The position numbers and the translations under genes were made by a program. The notes beneath the pieces are model-generated. The model saw nothing but the letters and a program-made list of their open reading frames with translations, had not been told where the DNA came from and made no database searches. From positions 1 to 7,649 of the forward strand of contig JAFGGR010000239.1 in assembly GCA_016930475.1 (NCBI GenBank): DNA of 7,649 nt, read 5' to 3'. Below, piece after piece: positions 1 to 5,540 of this stretch (positions are counted from its first letter, which is position 1; each line of letters begins with the position of its first letter). Origin of the DNA: Clostridiales bacterium (lineage in GTDB: Bacteria > Bacillota > Clostridia > Saccharofermentanales > Saccharofermentanaceae).

Positions 1-219
1 CCAACCGACGAGGTCCGCGTCTTCCTCAAAACTGTTCTCTCCGAGTTTGCCGTCTTGGGCGGGCACTGTCTCAGAATCCGTCTCAGAATCCGTCACTTTT
101 GTTGCACCGGTCGGAGGTGTCCATGATGGCTCGACCGATTCTTTGCATGCAGCTGACCCGATGATCAGAGACAGGATCAGCACCGCGGAGAAAATGGATT
201 TCAGATGAAGATGTTTCAT
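1..219 (-). CDS. N-terminal part of a secreted lipoprotein (runs off the window)
   Basis: This minus-strand frame is open from the ATG at 219 to base 1, giving 73 residues with no stop. The N-terminus is a lipoprotein signal: basic start (MKHLHLK), hydrophobic core (FSAVLILSLIIG) and lipobox SAAC with Cys25 as the expected lipid anchor. A Ser/Thr/Glu/Pro-rich linker follows, including a TDSETDSE repeat. The last visible residues (NSFEEDADLVGW) resemble the opening of jelly-roll carbohydrate-binding modules, but this is too short to assign. An AAGGAG ribosome binding site lies just upstream (about 224-230). The gene follows the two permeases on the same strand after 143 bases, so a role in extracellular carbohydrate binding or breakdown is plausible by context only. 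It could equally be a second binding protein or an unrelated surface protein. Confidence 0.8.
   Translation of the reverse strand, partial: MKHLHLKSIFSAVLILSLIIGSAACKESVEPSWTPPTGATKVTDSETDSETVPAQDGKLGENSFEEDADLVGW
69..92. repeat. 12-bp perfect tandem repeat inside the lipoprotein linker
   Basis: The unit tctcagaatccg occurs twice in tandem. Being a multiple of three, it stays in frame and produces the TDSETDSE stretch in the linker after the lipid-anchor cysteine. Short tandem repeats in such linkers can change length without harming the protein. Confidence 0.8.
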
Positions 220-236
220 TTTCGGCTCCTTTTCAG

Positions 237-258
237 TTTGAATGATTGATTGTTCAAA
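237..258. repeat. Short inverted repeat upstream of the lipoprotein gene
   Basis: tttgaa (237-242) and ttcaaa (253-258) form a perfect 6-bp inverted repeat with a 10-base spacer. It lies just upstream of the ribosome binding site of the partial lipoprotein gene. It could be an operator or a small leader hairpin, but it is short and in AT-rich sequence. I found no convincing promoter between 259 and 301 on the minus strand. Confidence 0.3.
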
Positions 259-301
259 TTCTATTCTTACAACGCTAAACGATTAATTATCCTTGATAGC
301 A

Positions 302-331
302 AGAAGGAGAAGCATTGAAGCTTCTCCTTCT
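302..331 (-). terminator. Hairpin after permease 2, possible terminator
   Basis: A perfect 12-bp stem (302-313 with 320-331) encloses a 6-base loop, 32 bases after the permease 2 stop codon. On the minus strand the stem ends in TTCT followed by TGCTATC, so the U-tract is poor. It may be a partial terminator or an RNA-stabilising structure that lowers, but does not block, transcription into the downstream lipoprotein gene. Confidence 0.6.
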
Positions 332-362
332 GATTATTATTGCAGTCAGAGCGATACAACGA

Positions 363-1226
363 TTATTCTTTGAGCGCTCCCAAGGTTAAGCCGCCAACGA
401 TTTGCTTGGATAATAGTACAAACACGACGATAACCGGCAAAACCGACATGACGATACCTACATATACAGCACCCACGTTCGTTCTGAAACGGTCTCCCTT
501 GAGAAGTTTAACAACCAACGGAACCGTGTACTTGTCCGTAGTACTGAGGATCATCGACGGAAGGAAGAAGTTGTTCCAGCTGGCTACGAAGGAGAATATC
601 GCGAGAGTGAATATTCCTGGTTTTGCCATTGGTATCATGATCCGATGAAAAATGCCGAACTCTCCACATCCGTCAATACGAGCAGACAAGATCAGATCCT
701 TCACCAATGCGGTCTTCAAATATTGCTCCGCGAAAAACACAGAACCGGGAGCCGCAATAGCAGGAATGATCAACGGCCAGAAGGTATTCGTCAAATGGAG
801 TCTGCTCATGAACTGAACAAACCCGATGATGGCAACCGACTGAGGAATTAAAACGAGAATGTAGATGAATCGGCGGAAGAATTCCTTGAAACGGAAGTTG
901 TACACTTCAATTGCATAAGCCGTCAGCATCGAAAAATACACGGTGAGCACTGTTGAGGATACTGTAACGATCGCACTGTTCTTATAGCCGGTCCACATTT
1001 GCACATCACGCGACATTATAAAATTCCAGTTGGAAACTAATGATTTACTGGGGAGAAAAGACATGCTTTGATAAATCTCCTCAGTGGAGCGAGTCGCGTT
1101 CATAAAAACCAACCAAACAGGGACGATGGCAACGATTGCGAGAACAATCAGGACAACATAGATGAAGAAACGCGCAACACCTAAACGAAAATGACCGCTC
1201 TGAGATAGCTTCACATTAGTAGCCAC
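363..1226 (-). CDS. Carbohydrate ABC transporter permease, MalG-like (permease 2)
   Basis: A 287-residue inner-membrane subunit of a binding-protein-dependent sugar importer (MalFGK-type, binding-protein-dependent transport permease family). There is a membrane segment at about 20-42, an outside loop, and further segments at about 84-106, 121-141, 148-168, 205-225 and 254-274. The cytoplasmic EAA-type loop, which docks on the ATPase, is at about 179-203 (ILSARIDGCGEF...IMIP). Its first residues read LSA where EAA or ESA is usual, while the core IDG..G and the IP end are kept. The C-terminus GGLTLGALKE is typical of the family. The start is GTG at 1226, whose first base is the last base of the permease 1 TAG stop. 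An AAAGGGGG ribosome binding site lies about 8 bases upstream. This overlap implies translational coupling and a one-to-one pairing of the two permeases. Confidence 0.95.
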   Translation of the reverse strand: MATNVKLSQSGHFRLGVARFFIYVVLIVLAIVAIVPVWLVFMNATRSTEEIYQSMSFLPSKSLVSNWNFIMSRDVQMWTGYKNSAIVTVSSTVLTVYFSMLTAYAIEVYNFRFKEFFRRFIYILVLIPQSVAIIGFVQFMSRLHLTNTFWPLIIPAIAAPGSVFFAEQYLKTALVKDLILSARIDGCGEFGIFHRIMIPMAKPGIFTLAIFSFVASWNNFFLPSMILSTTDKYTVPLVVKLLKGDRFRTNVGAVYVGIVMSVLPVIVVFVLLSKQIVGGLTLGALKE

Positions 1227-2320
1227 TATGCTCTACCCCCTTTAAGCCGAAGAGCACGCTCCTTGCGAGCCGCCCTCGAAGCCTTTCTTTCCATGCCCGC
1301 ATCTTTATCGCGCAAAAGGAAGAAAATCAACATTGAACATACCGTCGTCATAAGCAATAGGATGACACCAATCGCAGCTGCCGATCCGGCGGCGTTTGCA
1401 AGCTGGAACTGTCTTTGCATGAGGCAGTAAATCGTCGTAATCGAGTTCCTGGGATTTCCTTCAGCAGAAATCAGATACGGAATATCGAACATTTGCATGC
1501 CACCGACCAGAGAAGTAACCAATGTATAAACCAAAATCGGCCGAAGCGAAGGAAGGGTAATGTACCGGAACATCTTCACCCCTCCGGCTCCGTCAATCAT
1601 TGCGGATTCATACAGCGAAACCGAAATGGACGACATACCTGCCACAAGAATAACAATGGTGTTGCCGTACCACATCCACCACTGAATAAAGGAAATCAGC
1701 ATCTGAGAAAAGGTCTCATTCATCAGGAACTCGAATCCTTCGTCCCAAACACCGAGAATACCGACTAAGAATTGGTTTGCAGGAGCCATTTTGTCCTGGA
1801 ATAATTTGAAAAATATAACACCGACTGTTGCGGGCATCAAGAGGTTCGGCATATAAAGAAGCGAACGCCAGAACCCGATCAGTTTGATTTTCAAGAAAGA
1901 ACTGCTGAACCATACGCTCAACAGCATCGCAATGCCAAGCTGAGGAATGTAATTGACCAGCCATATTTTCCATGTGTTTACTATGGATTTCTTCTGAACT
2001 GAGAACTTCTGGTAATCAAAAGATTCTTTGATTGCTTCCCAAGACAGATTCTTGGGTAAGAAGTTCTTGAAAAACCTCTCAAAATTGTCCAAGCCAACAA
2101 ACTTAACTTGTGTCGGCTTCAAAACATTCAGGTTTGTAAAACCGATATAGAGTGTATAGATGACTGTGTAAAGAGAGAAGATACAGAAAACAATGATAAA
2201 GGGAGCAATCATTATGTAAGCTACATGGCCCTTCTCGAGACTGAGATGCCTGCGCTCCCTATTCCCCGACCCAGCTTTGACCGCAACGCCTGTCGATTTT
2301 GTCGATTTGCCGGTAAGCAT
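1226..2320 (-). CDS. Carbohydrate ABC transporter permease, MalF/UgpA-like (permease 1)
   Basis: A 364-residue membrane subunit that pairs with permease 2 to form the sugar channel. Segments lie at about 33-62, 119-139, 150-173, 206-229, 261-283 and 311-336. The EAA loop at 238-257 is well conserved (YESAMIDGAGG...ITLP). The loop after the first membrane segment (about 63-118) is long. The start is ATG at 2320 (MLTGKSTK), supported by GGAGG seven bases upstream. The frame stays open upstream to 2395, but that extension (MVARPAPLV...) lies in the intergenic hairpin and has no good ribosome binding site, so I reject it. The C-terminal tail is strongly basic. The gene is second in the operon, downstream of the binding protein. 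Confidence 0.95.
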   Translation of the reverse strand: MLTGKSTKSTGVAVKAGSGNRERRHLSLEKGHVAYIMIAPFIIVFCIFSLYTVIYTLYIGFTNLNVLKPTQVKFVGLDNFERFFKNFLPKNLSWEAIKESFDYQKFSVQKKSIVNTWKIWLVNYIPQLGIAMLLSVWFSSSFLKIKLIGFWRSLLYMPNLLMPATVGVIFFKLFQDKMAPANQFLVGILGVWDEGFEFLMNETFSQMLISFIQWWMWYGNTIVILVAGMSSISVSLYESAMIDGAGGVKMFRYITLPSLRPILVYTLVTSLVGGMQMFDIPYLISAEGNPRNSITTIYCLMQRQFQLANAAGSAAAIGVILLLMTTVCSMLIFFLLRDKDAGMERKASRAARKERALRLKGGRA

Positions 2321-2349
2321 AGCTGTTCCTCCATTACCGATTATTAAGT

Positions 2350-2393
2350 GGTGACAAGCGCCTGCGCCTACAAGAGGCGCAGGCCTTGCCACC
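2350..2393 (-). terminator. Strong intercistronic hairpin between binding protein and permease 1
   Basis: 2360-2369 and 2375-2384 pair perfectly over 10 bp around a 5-base loop. The stem continues with one bulge (2359) and one mismatch (2354/2389) to 2350/2393, about 18 base pairs in all. On the minus strand it is followed by CACTTAATAAT rather than a U-tract. It is therefore better read as an mRNA-stabilising or partial attenuating structure. Such hairpins commonly raise binding-protein levels above permease levels in importer operons. Confidence 0.75.
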
Positions 2394-2443
2394 AAACAAA
2401 TCTAATTAGTCCATTGTCAGTTCCAGATCAGAGAACGGTTAAA

Positions 2444-3898
2444 TTACACGCTCTTGTCCGGGAAAGCAGCCGCAACGGCATCCTTGAATGTCGCAATGGC
2501 TTCATCCTTGGTCTGCGCGCCGGAAGCATACTGGCGAACAGCGTCAAGGAGCATGTTCTGAACGGACTCGTCAGAACCTTGGAACAGACGAGCGCTGACA
2601 TTCGGGGCAGCAGCCGCAAATCCGGCATAAGAGTTTTGTCCGCCAAGGAACAGACTCATCTCGGAATCGTCAAAGCTGGCGGTGATCGCGTCAACAACCT
2701 TCTTGCTGGAAACGAAGTCTCCGGCAGCTTGCTTCAGTTCACCTTCACCGGCGGGGCCCGCCAACTCAGGATCGATCGCCGCAAGATAGTCATGCGTGTA
2801 AACACCGGTCGCCCAGTTCGTCAGGTTGGTCTCGTCGAGCGCGACGAACTTAACGAATTCTTTGGCAACTTCGGGGTTCTTGGCATTCTTCATAACGCCA
2901 ACCCATGTTCCGCCCCATTGATAAGGCTGAGGACCTGCAACGCAACCCCAGTCGCCCTTTGTGGCGTCGCCGGCATTTCCGGACAAGACATAAGGAAGAC
3001 CCCATGTCGGCAGGAAGTAGCAGAAAATCTGGATGGCGTTACCACCGGCATCAGAGAGAGCGTCTCTCATTCCGTTGAACCAACCCTCAGACCACTGGTT
3101 AACAGCAGCTTCGTATCCATTCTCACGGAAAACTTTGGCGATTTCGAACAGCTCGTCGACCTTCGGGTCGATAACAAGCGTGTCATCAACAAACCAAGGA
3201 TCTGTACGGTTTGAAAAATACGAGTTACGGAATTCGTCTACGGAAGCAACCATGAAGGTCTTTCCGCCGGACTTTTCCTTAATTGTAGCGGCCATTTCCG
3301 TGAACTTGTCCATGTCAGCCATCAGAGCCTGAACTTCGGTAGGATCATCCGTTCCGAAGTATTCCAGAGCCAGGCTGCGACGATAGAAAACGGCACCGGG
3401 AGTCGTCTGGTAAGAATACGCACGAATCTCGCCGGACTCATAGTTCGTTCCGACTTCGATGGTGTTGGCGTATGTCTGAAGAGCATCCGCATAAACCTTC
3501 AAATCGGAAATGTCATACAGCATGCCATCGGCATCGACAAATTCCTTGACGAAAGCAGCTTCCAGGCCGATAACATCCGGGCACTCAGCCGTGTTGGCGG
3601 CCGCGATTGCCTTCTGTCTGAACTCACCACCGTCGGCGGGGATCTCGACATAGGTTACAACAACGTCCGGGTTTGCAGCCTTAAAGGCGATCGTCATGGT
3701 CTTCAACTCATTGGTGAAGGACCATACGGTCAGTTCGCCCTGAAGGTTCGTTATCGGCGGCTCGGTTACGGGCGCCGCTGTCGTTCCTTCAGGAGCCTTT
3801 GTGGTGGCTGCTGTGGTTTCGTCCGTGCCGTTATCGCAAGCTGCGAGAACGCCCAGAACGAGAACCAGCGAAAGTACTAGTGCAACTAGTTTTTTCAT
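2444..3898 (-). CDS. Extracellular solute-binding lipoprotein of a carbohydrate ABC importer
   Basis: A 484-residue family 1 (MalE-like) solute-binding protein, lipid-anchored outside the membrane, which captures the sugar and delivers it to the two permeases. The signal peptide MKKLVALVLSLVLVLGV ends in lipobox LAAC with Cys21 as anchor. Residues 22-52 are a Thr/Ala/Pro/Glu linker, and the folded domain begins at GELTVWSF (54-61). Family-like features are the early ANPDVVV and ECPDVIGLE segments, and the late GDWGCVAGPQP ... GGTWVGVMKNAKN region followed by VAKEFVKFVA. The start is fixed by AGGAGG eight bases before the ATG. It is first in the operon behind a good promoter. The ligand cannot be deduced; an oligosaccharide or glycoside is the family norm. 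Confidence 0.95.
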   Translation of the reverse strand: MKKLVALVLSLVLVLGVLAACDNGTDETTAATTKAPEGTTAAPVTEPPITNLQGELTVWSFTNELKTMTIAFKAANPDVVVTYVEIPADGGEFRQKAIAAANTAECPDVIGLEAAFVKEFVDADGMLYDISDLKVYADALQTYANTIEVGTNYESGEIRAYSYQTTPGAVFYRRSLALEYFGTDDPTEVQALMADMDKFTEMAATIKEKSGGKTFMVASVDEFRNSYFSNRTDPWFVDDTLVIDPKVDELFEIAKVFRENGYEAAVNQWSEGWFNGMRDALSDAGGNAIQIFCYFLPTWGLPYVLSGNAGDATKGDWGCVAGPQPYQWGGTWVGVMKNAKNPEVAKEFVKFVALDETNLTNWATGVYTHDYLAAIDPELAGPAGEGELKQAAGDFVSSKKVVDAITASFDDSEMSLFLGGQNSYAGFAAAAPNVSARLFQGSDESVQNMLLDAVRQYASGAQTKDEAIATFKDAVAAAFPDKSV

Positions 3899-3936
3899 TC
3901 ACTTTTCCTCCTAAAAATTGTGTGATGATGTGATTT

Positions 3937-3954
3937 GTCGAAATTTCTTTCGAC
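3937..3954. promoter_or_regulatory. Operator-like inverted repeat at the importer transcription start
   Basis: gtcgaaa (3937-3943) and tttcgac (3948-3954) form a perfect 7-bp inverted repeat with a 4-base spacer. It begins at about +1 of the predicted importer promoter, where a repressor would block initiation. A 9-base core, tcgaaattt, recurs at 4005-4013, upstream of the -35 box. It could instead be a small 5' leader hairpin. The regulator is unknown and none is encoded in the window. Confidence 0.5.
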
Positions 3955-3960
3955 TGCTTG

Positions 3961-3989
3961 ATTATAGCATCAGTTTTTTTTCTATGCAA
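3961..3989 (-). promoter_or_regulatory. Sigma-A promoter of the ABC importer operon
   Basis: On the minus strand a -35 box TTGCAT (3984-3989) is separated by 17 bases from a perfect -10 box TATAAT (3961-3966). An extended -10 TGC precedes the -10 box. Transcription should start near 3954, giving a leader of about 55 bases before the ATG at 3898. Confidence 0.8.
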
Positions 3990-4032
3990 CACCCTCAAAC
4001 GAACTCGAAATTTGACCGAGAAATACGTGCAC

Positions 4033-4081
4033 TGTGCCCAAAACTCCTTTATATAAGGATTTTTCAGGTTTTTCGGGCACA
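4033..4081. repeat. Interrupted palindrome upstream of the importer promoter
   Basis: tgtgccc (4033-4039) pairs with gggcaca (4075-4081). The pairing continues as aaaa against tttt with one bulged base. Inside lies a second small inverted repeat, tcctt/aagga around tatat (about 4045-4059). The element sits about 45 bases upstream of the importer -35 box. It lacks a clear terminator U-tract on the minus strand. A regulatory site or the remains of a structured RNA are both possible. Confidence 0.4.
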
Positions 4082-4334
4082 GACGAATGTATATGTATCA
4101 TTATGTAATATGATATTAAGTGCCTTAATGTACCATTTGATTTGATTCACTTCACATACAAAAACAAGATAATCCCATCCGATCCGATTCTCCTCTTTAT
4201 GCGGGGTCTCTATCGGATTTGAACGCCTCCGCTCGTCCGACTCCTTGATCTGCTCGGCACTCCGGCTTCCCCTCTTGACGGTAGAGCGCATCCATGGCAC
4301 GGCGCGGACCCCGATACGGTTCGGGTCAAATATT
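4082..4334. other. Gene-free stretch between importer promoter and tRNA terminator
   Basis: I see no credible protein gene here. The left part (4082-4170) is AT-rich with small palindromes, including aatatgatatt and attaag-tgc-cttaat (4115-4129). The right part (4171-4334) is richer in G and C and contains tRNA-like pieces. ATCGGATTTGAAC at 4212-4224 matches the tRNA-Thr T-arm region (4385-4397) at 12 of 13 positions. The minus strand near 4243-4258 reads GCCGAGCAGATCAAGG, resembling the D-arm of serine tRNAs. No piece folds into a full cloverleaf. The 78-codon minus-strand frame across this stretch (4064-4300) would need a GTG start with no ribosome binding site, and I do not accept it. Confidence 0.6.
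4280..4297 (+). repeat. 18-base inverted copy of the tRNA-Thr D-loop/anticodon region
   Basis: ggtagagcgcatccatgg on the plus strand is identical to minus-strand 4432-4415 within tRNA-Thr. It covers the end of the D-loop, the 3' D-stem, the 5' anticodon stem and the loop up to the second anticodon base. Further downstream the plus strand also shows GGTTCG (4319-4324) and TTCCA (4333-4337), vaguely tRNA-like, but no arms pair. It is best read as a tRNA-derived relic or inverted duplication. Confidence 0.7.
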
Positions 4335-4376
4335 CCAATAAAAAAGAGCCCCCTTCCGGGAACTCTTTTTTATTGG
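4335..4376 (-). terminator. Intrinsic terminator of the tRNA-Gly/tRNA-Thr unit
   Basis: A perfect 14-bp outer stem pairs ccaataaaaaagag (4335-4348) with ctcttttttattgg (4363-4376). Inner C-G and wobble pairs close around a small ggaa/ttcc loop. On the minus strand the 3' arm carries TTTTTT. The stem begins exactly at the encoded CCA of tRNA-Thr, so terminator and mature tRNA end overlap by three bases. The A-tract on the opposite arm makes it potentially bidirectional. Confidence 0.9.
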
Positions 4377-4449
4377 AGCCTTTAATCGGATTCGAACCGA
4401 TGACCTCATCCTTACCATGGATGCGCTCTACCTACTGAGCTATAAAGGC
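4374..4449 (-). tRNA. tRNA-Thr (anticodon GGT)
   Basis: A 76-base cloverleaf including the encoded CCA (4374-4376). The acceptor GCCTTTA pairs perfectly with TAAAGGC. The D-arm is GCTC-AGTAGGTA-GAGC, the anticodon arm CATCC-ATGGTAA-GGATG, and the T-arm contains GGTTCGAATCC. The loop gives T33 and anticodon GGT, reading ACC and ACU threonine codons. It is the second gene of the tRNA pair, 12 bases after tRNA-Gly, and is followed directly by the terminator. Confidence 0.97.
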
Positions 4450-4461
4450 TTGTTCTTCATA

Positions 4462-4535
4462 TGGAGCGGATGACGGGAATCGAACCCGCGTAGTCAGCTT
4501 GGGAAGCTGGAATTCTGCCATTGAACTACATCCGC
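4462..4535 (-). tRNA. tRNA-Gly (anticodon CCC)
   Basis: A 74-base cloverleaf including the encoded CCA. The acceptor GCGGATG pairs with CATCCGC. The D-arm is GTTC...GAAT with one G-T wobble, and the anticodon loop TTCCCAA gives CCC, reading GGG. The T-arm contains GGGTTCGATTCCC. The outer pair of the anticodon stem is a C-A mismatch (27-43). It is first in the tRNA unit, about 14 bases after the predicted transcription start. Confidence 0.97.
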
Positions 4536-4555
4536 GACTCGTTTGCGCAAGGAAG

Positions 4556-4584
4556 ATTATACAGGGCAGAGTTTGCTCTGTCAA
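4556..4584 (-). promoter_or_regulatory. Perfect-consensus promoter of the tRNA unit
   Basis: The minus strand reads TTGACA (4579-4584), a 17-base spacer, then TATAAT (4556-4561), matching the sigma-A/sigma-70 consensus at all twelve positions. Transcription should start near 4549. A cagag-tttg-ctctg inverted repeat (4567-4580) lies in the spacer and overlaps the -35 box by two bases. Confidence 0.92.
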
Positions 4585-4699
4585 TTTAATCGACCTCTAA
4601 ATTTGTCCCGGACTTGTTCGATAAATTCATTTTGTGTCCGGAGGAGCGGCGCACTGTGCAGGGCGGATCGAAAAACCATCGCGAGGATCTGCGGACATT

Positions 4700-5392
4700 T
4701 CATTCTTCGAACTTGCGATAACGACTTGCAAACTCCTCCTGAATGAGCGCCTGACCCTTCTCGTTCGGGTGAATACCGTCCATGCAAAGGTAATCGTCCA
4801 ATCGGTCAAGCTCGAGAAATTTTGTTCGAACATCGACGAGCGGAACATCCATTTCTTCAGCGATTCGGCACACACGACTCGAGTACAATTCCTGACGACG
4901 GTATATCACCTGCTTGTCATGGAGAAATTCCATGATTCGCGATGGAATGACTTCCGCAAGCGAGGAAATGGCGTCAAAATATCGCTCTGCGTGGATCGGA
5001 GGCAGGCTCATTGTGACCGGCCTGCTGCCCGCCGCGCGAATGGCACGGATCATGCCCCTCATGCTTTCTTCGAATTTTTCGATCGGGGTATTGGACTGAT
5101 GCTTCTTCAGCGGGTCACGGGAGACCTCTTTCCAGTCGTAATCACAATCATTTCCGCCGAATTCGAGCAGGATCAGCCCGGACGCTCCGTCCGATTCGAG
5201 GGACTTAACGAGGGGCGAAAAGGCTCGTGTCGCGGTACAGCCGAATCGCGAGTGGTTCGTGATCGGAACGGAAAATCTCCTCGAAAACAACTCCACGGCA
5301 GAATCGCGCAAAAAGGTATACCTCTTTTTCACGGGGTCGAAAATGACTCCGCGCATGATGGAATCTCCCCAGATACTGATCGCCGTCGACAT
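4700..5392 (-). CDS. SGNH/GDSL-family hydrolase (esterase or lipase-like)
   Basis: A 230-residue single-domain protein with the SGNH blocks in order. These are IWGDSI with nucleophile Ser11, Gly51 in RFGCTA, GGND with Asn81, and DGIHPNEKG with Asp205 and His208 of the triad. The family hydrolyses ester bonds in acyl- or acetyl-modified sugars, lipids or cell-wall material; the substrate here is unknown. No signal peptide is visible, so a cytoplasmic location is likely. The start at 5392 (MSTAISIWGDS) has GGAGG seven bases upstream. An in-frame ATG at 5425 lies within the predicted -10 box and has no ribosome binding site, so I reject it. The gene appears to be transcribed alone. No strong terminator is visible between its stop and the tRNA promoter. 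Confidence 0.92.
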   Translation of the reverse strand: MSTAISIWGDSIMRGVIFDPVKKRYTFLRDSAVELFSRRFSVPITNHSRFGCTATRAFSPLVKSLESDGASGLILLEFGGNDCDYDWKEVSRDPLKKHQSNTPIEKFEESMRGMIRAIRAAGSRPVTMSLPPIHAERYFDAISSLAEVIPSRIMEFLHDKQVIYRRQELYSSRVCRIAEEMDVPLVDVRTKFLELDRLDDYLCMDGIHPNEKGQALIQEEFASRYRKFEE

Positions 5393-5420
5393 ATTGAAAC
5401 CTCCGAATGTAGTTTCCATT

Positions 5421-5449
5421 ATCATATCACACGATTTTTCTTATCGCAA
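5421..5449 (-). promoter_or_regulatory. Promoter of the SGNH hydrolase gene
   Basis: The minus strand shows TTGCGA (5444-5449), a 17-base spacer and TATGAT (5421-5426), with an extended -10 TGA directly before the -10 box. The start of transcription near 5414 leaves a short leader of about 22 bases that carries the GGAGG at 5400-5404. Confidence 0.7.
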
Positions 5450-5466
5450 CGAATTGTTGATATAAT
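5438..5466 (+). promoter_or_regulatory. Possible upstream plus-strand promoter, overlapping the divergent one
   Basis: A perfect TATAAT (5461-5466) with extended TGA (5458-5460) has only a weak -35 candidate, TTCTTA (5438-5443), at 17 bases. It would start near 5473 and transcribe toward the amidase gene. The RNA would begin with a potential stem, TTGCGG (5474-5479) with CCGCAA (5516-5521). It overlaps the -35 and spacer of the minus-strand promoter, so the two would compete for polymerase. Confidence 0.45.
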
Positions 5467-5540
5467 CGCATCTTTGCGGGTCGGGTCGATCTCTTGAAAC
5501 CAGCTCAGCAAGTAGCCGCAACGATCGCCGAACGTTTCTT

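Noticed and set aside
2321..2395. N-terminal extension of permease 1 by 25 residues
   Set aside because: The extension is translated intergenic hairpin sequence, whereas the ATG at 2320 has GGAGG at ideal spacing.
2348..3214. A 288-codon plus-strand open frame opposite the binding-protein gene
   Set aside because: It is antisense to a clear solute-binding protein, has no recognisable motif or ribosome binding site, and its composition (Arg/Ser/Leu-rich) is that of a shadow frame.
4064..4300. A 78-codon minus-strand frame upstream of the importer
   Set aside because: It needs a GTG start without a ribosome binding site and runs through tRNA-like fragments, AT-rich palindromes and the interrupted palindrome. 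Nothing in it resembles a known protein.
4280..4432. Attachment-site pair of an integrated mobile element
   Set aside because: The matching copies are inverted rather than direct, only about 135 bases apart, and no integrase or element gene lies nearby.
4607..4642. Possible terminator after the SGNH gene, formed by ccggac and gtccgg
   Set aside because: The arms are only six bases with about 25 bases between them and no U-tract, so I could not support it.
5393..5425. N-terminal extension of the SGNH hydrolase by 11 residues
   Set aside because: Its ATG overlaps the predicted -10 box and lacks a ribosome binding site. The ATG at 5392 has GGAGG seven bases upstream.
4634..5497. A 287-codon plus-strand open frame opposite the SGNH hydrolase gene
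   Set aside because: It runs antisense through all four SGNH blocks and across the divergent promoter region, and shows no domain of its own.
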